Below are positions 6,947 through 10,600 of a stretch of DNA of 10,600 nt, one piece after another. The notes below the pieces were generated by a model. The model saw only the letters and a program-made list of their open reading frames with translations. It made no database searches and was not told the DNA's origin. Origin of the DNA: Planctomycetaceae bacterium (GTDB lineage: Bacteria; Planctomycetota; Planctomycetia; Pirellulales; Pirellulaceae); the NCBI GenBank assembly GCA_002702965.1, contig PADE01000032.1, positions 12,556 to 23,155 on the forward strand, in the 5' to 3' direction. The translations under genes and the position numbers were made by a program. The first letter of the stretch is position 1. Each line of letters starts with the position of its first letter.

Positions 6947-7008
6947 GTGTGCCTGGAGGGTAGGGGAGTCGAGATTGCTGCCGGAGAAACCCGAGTGGAT
7001 TACCTGGC

Positions 7009-7038
7009 GTGACGATCGAGACGTTTTATCGGTATGCT
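7009..7038 (+). promoter_or_regulatory. Weak candidate promoter for the amino-acid permease
   Basis: In the 165-base gap between divergent genes, GTGACG (7009-7014) is followed after 18 bases by TATGCT (7033-7038), each matching sigma70 hexamers at four of six positions. The leader would be about 57 bases. No convincing counterpart was found for the minus-strand gene, and nothing else is evident in this gap. Confidence 0.25.
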
Positions 7039-7100
7039 GTAGGCCGAAGGGATGACGCGTGTCGAATCTTGTGCTTCTTTCCGGTGACTGGTGAGACCTC

Positions 7101-8537
7101 ATGCGGAATGCCGATGAGACCCAGATCTCCGAGACTGAGACGGTCGCCGGGCCGCGGCGGCAGTTGTCGTTGCTCGATAGTACCTGCATCATTGTTGGGA
7201 TCATTATCGGCTCGGGGATCTACGAGTTAAGCCCCCTGATCGCAGGCAACGTGTCGGGGCCCGCGATGCTGCTGGGAGTCTGGTTGTTGGGCGGTCTGGT
7301 CGCGCTGGCCGGGGCGCTTTGCTACGCGGAACTCTCGACCACGTATCCCCGTTCCGGTGGCGACTACGTGTTTTTGTCGCGGGCCTATGGAAGCCGGTTT
7401 GCGTTTTTGTTTGCCTGGGCGGAGTTCTGGATTGTCCGGCCTGGAAATATCGGCATGGTTGCTTATGTGTTTGGCCGTTACGCGCAGCAGATCTGGCCGC
7501 TGCAGCAGGTTTCCCAGCCGGTAGCCATCGCCGGATTCGCCTGCGCCGCCATCGCGACGTTGAGCGCAACCAATCTGTGGGGTATCCGCGCCGGTGCGCG
7601 AACACAAAATGCACTGACGATTCTCAAGGTTCTGGGCCTGGGGGGAATCTGTCTGGTCGGACTGTTGGGTGTGGTGCTGGCGCCGTCGGCCGGTTCCGTT
7701 CCGGCCCCGGTTTCAAGCTCGCAAGGCGATTTCCCGATGGCCTTGTTGTTTGTGTTGTTCTGTTTTGGCGGCTGGAATGAGATGTCCTACGTAGCCGCAG
7801 AGGTGCGGCACCCGCAACGCAATATTGTGCGGGCCCTGCTGCTGGGGACGATTTCCACGGTATTGATTTATCTACTGGTGAACCTCGCTTTCCTGGCTTC
7901 AATGGGGTTGGCGGGGATGGTGTCGTCGGAGGCCCTGGCGGTCGAAATGGTCCGTCCACGTCTGGGGCGCTATGCGGCGCATTCCATCAGTATTTTGATC
8001 TGCCTGTCGTGCCTGGGCACGATTAACGGAATGTTGTTTACCGGTCCGCGGATCTACTACGCACTGGGGACCGAGCACGCTTGGTTTTCGTGGCTGGGCC
8101 ATTGGCACGATCGGTTGGGCGGCCCGGTGCGCGCCTTGCTGCTGCAGTCGGCCGCCACACTGGCGCTGGTGATAGCCGCCGCCACCGTGAGTCCGGGGCA
8201 GGGGTTTGAAGCACTGTTTTTGTTCTCGGCCCCGGTCTACTGGGGATTTGCGGTCTTGATCGCGCTGTCGCTGTTTGTCTTGCGGCTCCGGGACCCCAGT
8301 ACACCGCGGGTGCACCGGGTGTGGCTCTTCCCGGTACCGCCGTTGATCTTTCTCGGCAGTGCGCTGTACCTGTGCTATTCCGGTGTTACCTACGCGATCG
8401 CGCACGAGTACCTGCGTCTATCGTTGTGGGCAGTCGGGATTCTACTGTTGGGCGCGGTGCTCTCTCTGTTTCGGCGCTCGAGAGAACCAACGGCAAACAG
8501 CGTGAAGCAGATGCCGCAATCCGATTCGGGAGATTGA
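7101..8537 (+). CDS. APC-superfamily amino-acid permease
   Basis: This 478-residue inner-membrane protein has about 12 hydrophobic segments and probably imports or exchanges amino acids. Two diagnostic regions are clear. One is the unwound first helix GIIIGSGIY (33-41), which binds the substrate backbone in APC transporters. The other is helix 6 with the following loop, FGGWNEMSYVAAEVRHPQRN (222-241), which closely follows the L-type/AA_permease_2 pattern with an acidic residue before the charged NP- or HP-type loop. ELSTTYPRSGGDYVF (77-91) is also typical. The C-terminus after about 457 is polar and cytoplasmic. The substrate cannot be named; neighbours suggest a sulfur amino acid or alanine, but that is inference. 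The ATG at 7101 follows GGTGAG at 7089-7094. The gene ends five bases from the end of the convergent cyclophilin gene. Confidence 0.9.
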   Translation: MRNADETQISETETVAGPRRQLSLLDSTCIIVGIIIGSGIYELSPLIAGNVSGPAMLLGVWLLGGLVALAGALCYAELSTTYPRSGGDYVFLSRAYGSRFAFLFAWAEFWIVRPGNIGMVAYVFGRYAQQIWPLQQVSQPVAIAGFACAAIATLSATNLWGIRAGARTQNALTILKVLGLGGICLVGLLGVVLAPSAGSVPAPVSSSQGDFPMALLFVLFCFGGWNEMSYVAAEVRHPQRNIVRALLLGTISTVLIYLLVNLAFLASMGLAGMVSSEALAVEMVRPRLGRYAAHSISILICLSCLGTINGMLFTGPRIYYALGTEHAWFSWLGHWHDRLGGPVRALLLQSAATLALVIAAATVSPGQGFEALFLFSAPVYWGFAVLIALSLFVLRLRDPSTPRVHRVWLFPVPPLIFLGSALYLCYSGVTYAIAHEYLRLSLWAVGILLLGAVLSLFRRSREPTANSVKQMPQSDSGD

Positions 8538-8542
8538 ACTGG

Positions 8543-8974
8543 TTACTCGTCACTGATTGTGACGCTCTCCATACGGTCGCCTTGCGCGACTGCGTCCACC
8601 ACCTTTTGACCTGCTAGTACGCGGCCGAACACCGAGTGTTTGCCATCCAGGTGCGGCGTCGCGACGTGGGTAATGAAGAACTGCGATCCATTGGTATTCG
8701 GACCGGCGTTGGCCATCGAAAGGACGCCCGGTCCATCGTGCCTCAAGTCGGAGTGGAATTCGTCGTCAAACTGGTATCCGGGTCCCCCCGTACCGGTTCC
8801 CTCTGGGCAGCCGGCTTGGATCATGAAGTCGGCAATCACGCGGTGAAAAGTCAACCCGTTGTAAAAGCCCTTTTCAGCCAGTTCAACAAAGTTCTTTACG
8901 GTATTCGGCGTTTTGTCTTGGTGGAGTTCGATGACGATGTCGCCTCGGTTGGTCGTGATCGTGGCGGTTGGCAT
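8543..8974 (-). CDS. Cyclophilin-type peptidyl-prolyl cis-trans isomerase
   Basis: A compact 143-residue cyclophilin that speeds cis/trans isomerisation of X-Pro bonds. It lacks a signal peptide, so it acts in the cytoplasm. The active site is present: H44-R45 and F50 with Q53 in FHRVIADFMIQAG, A88-N89 in SMANAGPN, Q98-F99 in GSQFFIT, and H113 in LDGKHSVFGRV. The position of human CypA Trp121, which governs cyclosporin binding, is His108, so strong cyclosporin sensitivity is not expected. It is the short bacterial form, with little beyond the core barrel. It lies 51 bases downstream of the ABC ATPase on the same strand and may be the last gene of that operon, but it has its own strong ribosome-binding site, and a separate promoter in the gap cannot be excluded. 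Confidence 0.93.
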   Translation of the reverse strand: MPTATITTNRGDIVIELHQDKTPNTVKNFVELAEKGFYNGLTFHRVIADFMIQAGCPEGTGTGGPGYQFDDEFHSDLRHDGPGVLSMANAGPNTNGSQFFITHVATPHLDGKHSVFGRVLAGQKVVDAVAQGDRMESVTISDE

Positions 8975-8983
8975 GAAAAAAAG

Positions 8984-8989
8984 TCCTTT
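8984..8989 (-). promoter_or_regulatory. Ribosome-binding site for the cyclophilin
   Basis: On the minus strand AAAGGA is followed after nine bases, mostly a T-run, by the ATG whose first base is 8974. This fixes the start and gives a protein that begins directly at the first cyclophilin strand. Confidence 0.6.
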
Positions 8990-9025
8990 CGGTTTTTAGG
9001 AGTTGAGTTGGTTTTCGGTATGGAA

Positions 9026-9775
9026 TTAGCTACTCGGGAGTTCGGGTGAAGCATTCGATTTACGAACGGCGCGGGACGATCCATCTGGGGCAGTCGTGTC
9101 AGCGCCGTCGGCAAGCGCTCGGGTTGGGCGCCGGCCGGGATTGGTGGTGACGTGACCGTCAGCAATGCGGACGAGCCATTGCCCCAACCGATCCGCCTCC
9201 TGTTGACTGTGGGTCACATGCAGAATCGTGACGCCGGTCTGCTGTTGGACATCTTCAAGGAGTTGGCACATCTGGTCGTGGGTGCTGTCGTCCAAGGCGC
9301 TTAAGGGCTCATCGAGGAGCAGGATGGCAGGACGGAAGCTGAGGGCGCGTCCCAGGGCCACGCGCTGGCGTTCGCCACCACTGAGTCCATGAATCTGTCG
9401 TTCTAGAAGCGGCTCGATTTCGAGCATGGTTGCCAGTTCACCGACACGTTTTCTTACCGTGGCGCGGTCGACATTTCGGATTTGCAGGGCAAATGCCAGG
9501 TTCTGGAAAACGCTCATAGTGCTGAACAGGGCACCATCTTGAGGTACGTAACCAATGTTGCGATCTCGGGGATGAAGTGTGGTGACGTCTTGCAATCCGA
9601 GCATGATCTGGCCGGAGTCCACAGGTTTGAGACCGGCAATGGCCTCCAGAACGGTTGTCTTGCCACAACCGGTTTTTCCCATCAGGACGCAGTAGTCACC
9701 GGTTGGAACCTGAAAGCTGATGTCGTTCAGTCGGAAGTCACCGGCTCGCAGCGTGAGGTTATTGACGTGAATCAC
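9026..9775 (-). CDS. ABC transporter ATP-binding protein, molybdate/tungstate/sulfate type
   Basis: This cytoplasmic ATPase powers the membrane protein encoded just upstream. From the GTG at 9775 it has 249 residues: Walker A GKTGCGKTT (33-41), the Q-loop in GYVPQDG (Q79), the signature LSGGERQ (131-137), Walker B ILLLDEP (151-157), D-loop SALD (159-162) and switch His189 in LHVTHSQQEA. It belongs to the CysA/ModC/PotA-like importer group. After the ATPase domain only about 40 low-complexity residues remain, so there is no C-terminal TOBE/MOP oxyanion-sensing domain as in ModC. The start is uncertain: an in-frame GTG at 9829 would add 18 residues unlike other ABC ATPases, while 9775 gives the common MI-x-V-x-NL beginning; neither has a good ribosome-binding site. 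The substrate is inferred from the partner permease. Confidence 0.9.
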   Translation of the reverse strand: MIHVNNLTLRAGDFRLNDISFQVPTGDYCVLMGKTGCGKTTVLEAIAGLKPVDSGQIMLGLQDVTTLHPRDRNIGYVPQDGALFSTMSVFQNLAFALQIRNVDRATVRKRVGELATMLEIEPLLERQIHGLSGGERQRVALGRALSFRPAILLLDEPLSALDDSTHDQMCQLLEDVQQQTGVTILHVTHSQQEADRLGQWLVRIADGHVTTNPGRRPTRALADGADTTAPDGSSRAVRKSNASPELPSS

Positions 9776-9853
9776 GGCAAGTTCGTTTTGGTGGAAAGTG
9801 GTGCATGTCACGGGCCAGGATGGATTCACACCATCAGCGTGGACAGGTGTTCG

Positions 9854-10600
9854 TTAGATGGTTGCTCGGTTACCCCAAATCCGAGCAATAATCAGTACGA
9901 TCATAGCCCCGGTGACCATGATCAGCGAGACGGCAACGGCTGCCGCCGTATCCCCGACGTTCATTTCCAGGAAAATGGTGGTCGACAGCACTTCCGTTTT
10001 CATCCGTGTGGCGCCGGCGAAGATCAGCAGGGGACCAAATTCACCGAGCGCCCGCGCCCAGGCAAGCGTGGCAGCGGTCAGGATCCCTCTGCGTGCTTCG
10101 GGGAGGACGACTCGGGTGAATGCTTGGAAGCGAGTGCAGCCGAGCGTCATGGCGACCTGTTCGCGACGCGAATCAATCTGGTCAAAGGTGGCTCGCATGG
10201 TTCGTACGGCAAAGGCTGCCGCGACCATGGACTGTGCCAGGATGACAGCAGGTATTTCATACACCACGCGATCGTGCAGTTCTCGCGGTACGAATTGAAA
10301 CAAGATCAGCAAACTCAATCCCACGACCAACGGTGGCAGGACAATCGGAATGTCGACAATTGCGTCGACCAGATTGTGTCCCCGGAAACGGTATCGGGAG
10401 AGCAAATAGCCGATCGGAATAGCGACCCATAGTGAGAGGATGGCCGTGATCGTACAGCTGATCAGGCTGAGTTTGATGGCGTAACGAATCTCGGGCTTTC
10501 GCAGCGCATCGGTGAGCGGGTTGTAGGCCATTCGAGACAGCAGGGGGTGCTCCTTTTCCCAGTCGGCCCGTGTGCGGCCGAGCCAGAGGTATTTCAACCT
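9854..10600 (-). CDS. ABC transporter permease, ModB/CysT/TupB-like (5' end uncertain or beyond window)
   Basis: This inner-membrane importer subunit of the BPD_transp_1 fold has about five transmembrane segments. The coupling-loop EAA motif, which docks on the ATPase, reads EQVAMTLG, then nine residues, then the VVLPEARRGI region (146-171 if counted from the TTG at 10597). ALGEFGPLLIFAG matches the ALGEFG-type segment of molybdate, tungstate and sulfate permeases, so the cargo is probably an oxyanion; which one cannot be told. The frame is open to the right edge. A TTG at 10597 could start a 247-residue protein, close to the family length, but the true start may lie outside. The ATPase gene follows within 24 to 78 bases, depending on its start. 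No substrate-binding protein is present in the window; it would be expected upstream, beyond 10600. Confidence 0.88.
   Translation of the reverse strand, partial: RLKYLWLGRTRADWEKEHPLLSRMAYNPLTDALRKPEIRYAIKLSLISCTITAILSLWVAIPIGYLLSRYRFRGHNLVDAIVDIPIVLPPLVVGLSLLILFQFVPRELHDRVVYEIPAVILAQSMVAAAFAVRTMRATFDQIDSRREQVAMTLGCTRFQAFTRVVLPEARRGILTAATLAWARALGEFGPLLIFAGATRMKTEVLSTTIFLEMNVGDTAAAVAVSLIMVTGAMIVLIIARIWGNRATI

Noticed and set aside
7899..8405. Minus-strand open frame inside the permease gene
   Set aside because: It has an Arg/Gln/Pro-rich composition typical of antisense to a hydrophobic membrane protein, and no independent support.
9482..10432. Long plus-strand open frame antisense to the ABC permease and ATPase genes
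   Set aside because: Its translation is rich in Gln, His, Asp and Gly with no domain or membrane pattern, whereas the minus strand carries two textbook ABC proteins. It is a shadow of those genes in GC-rich sequence.
1..10600. Mobile element, CRISPR array, phage-defence or biosynthetic gene cluster
   Set aside because: No transposase, integrase, terminal inverted repeats, regularly spaced repeats, nuclease/helicase sets or synthase domains are visible. Gene content and composition look like core chromosome.

Overview
This window looks like ordinary chromosomal sequence from a planctomycete (Pirellulales/Rhodopirellula-like). The best evidence is a DUF1559 protein (2156-3070), a family strongly enriched in Planctomycetes, with an intact H-x9-DG C-terminal motif. 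Base composition is moderately GC-rich. Ribosome-binding sites are clear for some genes and absent for others, which also fits. I see no transposase, integrase, tRNA, rRNA, CRISPR array or other sign of a mobile island.

Layout. Bases 1-69 may hold the last codons of an unidentified upstream gene, whose stop would overlap the start of a PfkB-family sugar kinase (66-1013). A planctomycete-style secreted protein of unknown function follows (1191-2003), with two tandem copies of a small domain and a lysine-rich tail. Then comes the zinc-ribbon/membrane/DUF1559 protein (2156-3070). A good sigma70-type promoter and a roughly 170-base GC-rich leader precede a cysteine synthase (3296-4261), followed on the same strand by an AlaC-type aminotransferase (4370-5641). 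On the opposite strand, converging on alaC, lies a trans-sulfuration-family PLP enzyme (MetB/MetC/MetZ type, 5757-6935). Divergent from it is an APC-superfamily amino-acid permease (7101-8537). The right end, all on the minus strand, reads as a probable operon: an ABC permease of the molybdate/tungstate/sulfate type (9854 to the right edge, 5' end uncertain), its ATPase (9026-9775), and a small cytoplasmic cyclophilin (8543-8974).

How the genes fit together. The middle 5.3 kb groups three PLP enzymes of amino-acid and sulfur metabolism with an amino-acid permease. CysK would make cysteine, the trans-sulfuration-type enzyme would link cysteine, homocysteine and methionine chemistry, and the AlaC-like enzyme would balance alanine/pyruvate and glutamate/2-oxoglutarate. 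They are not one operon, because strands alternate, but the clustering suggests a shared metabolic theme. The ABC cassette would import an oxyanion; if that were sulfate it would fit the theme, but molybdate or tungstate is equally possible.

I did not find a convincing new multi-gene system. The points most worth a second look are the tandem-domain secreted protein with a histone-H1-like basic tail, the DUF1559 protein whose usual prepilin leader is replaced by a cytoplasmic-type zinc ribbon, the structured leader before cysK, and the non-consensus PLP-lysine region of the trans-sulfuration enzyme.
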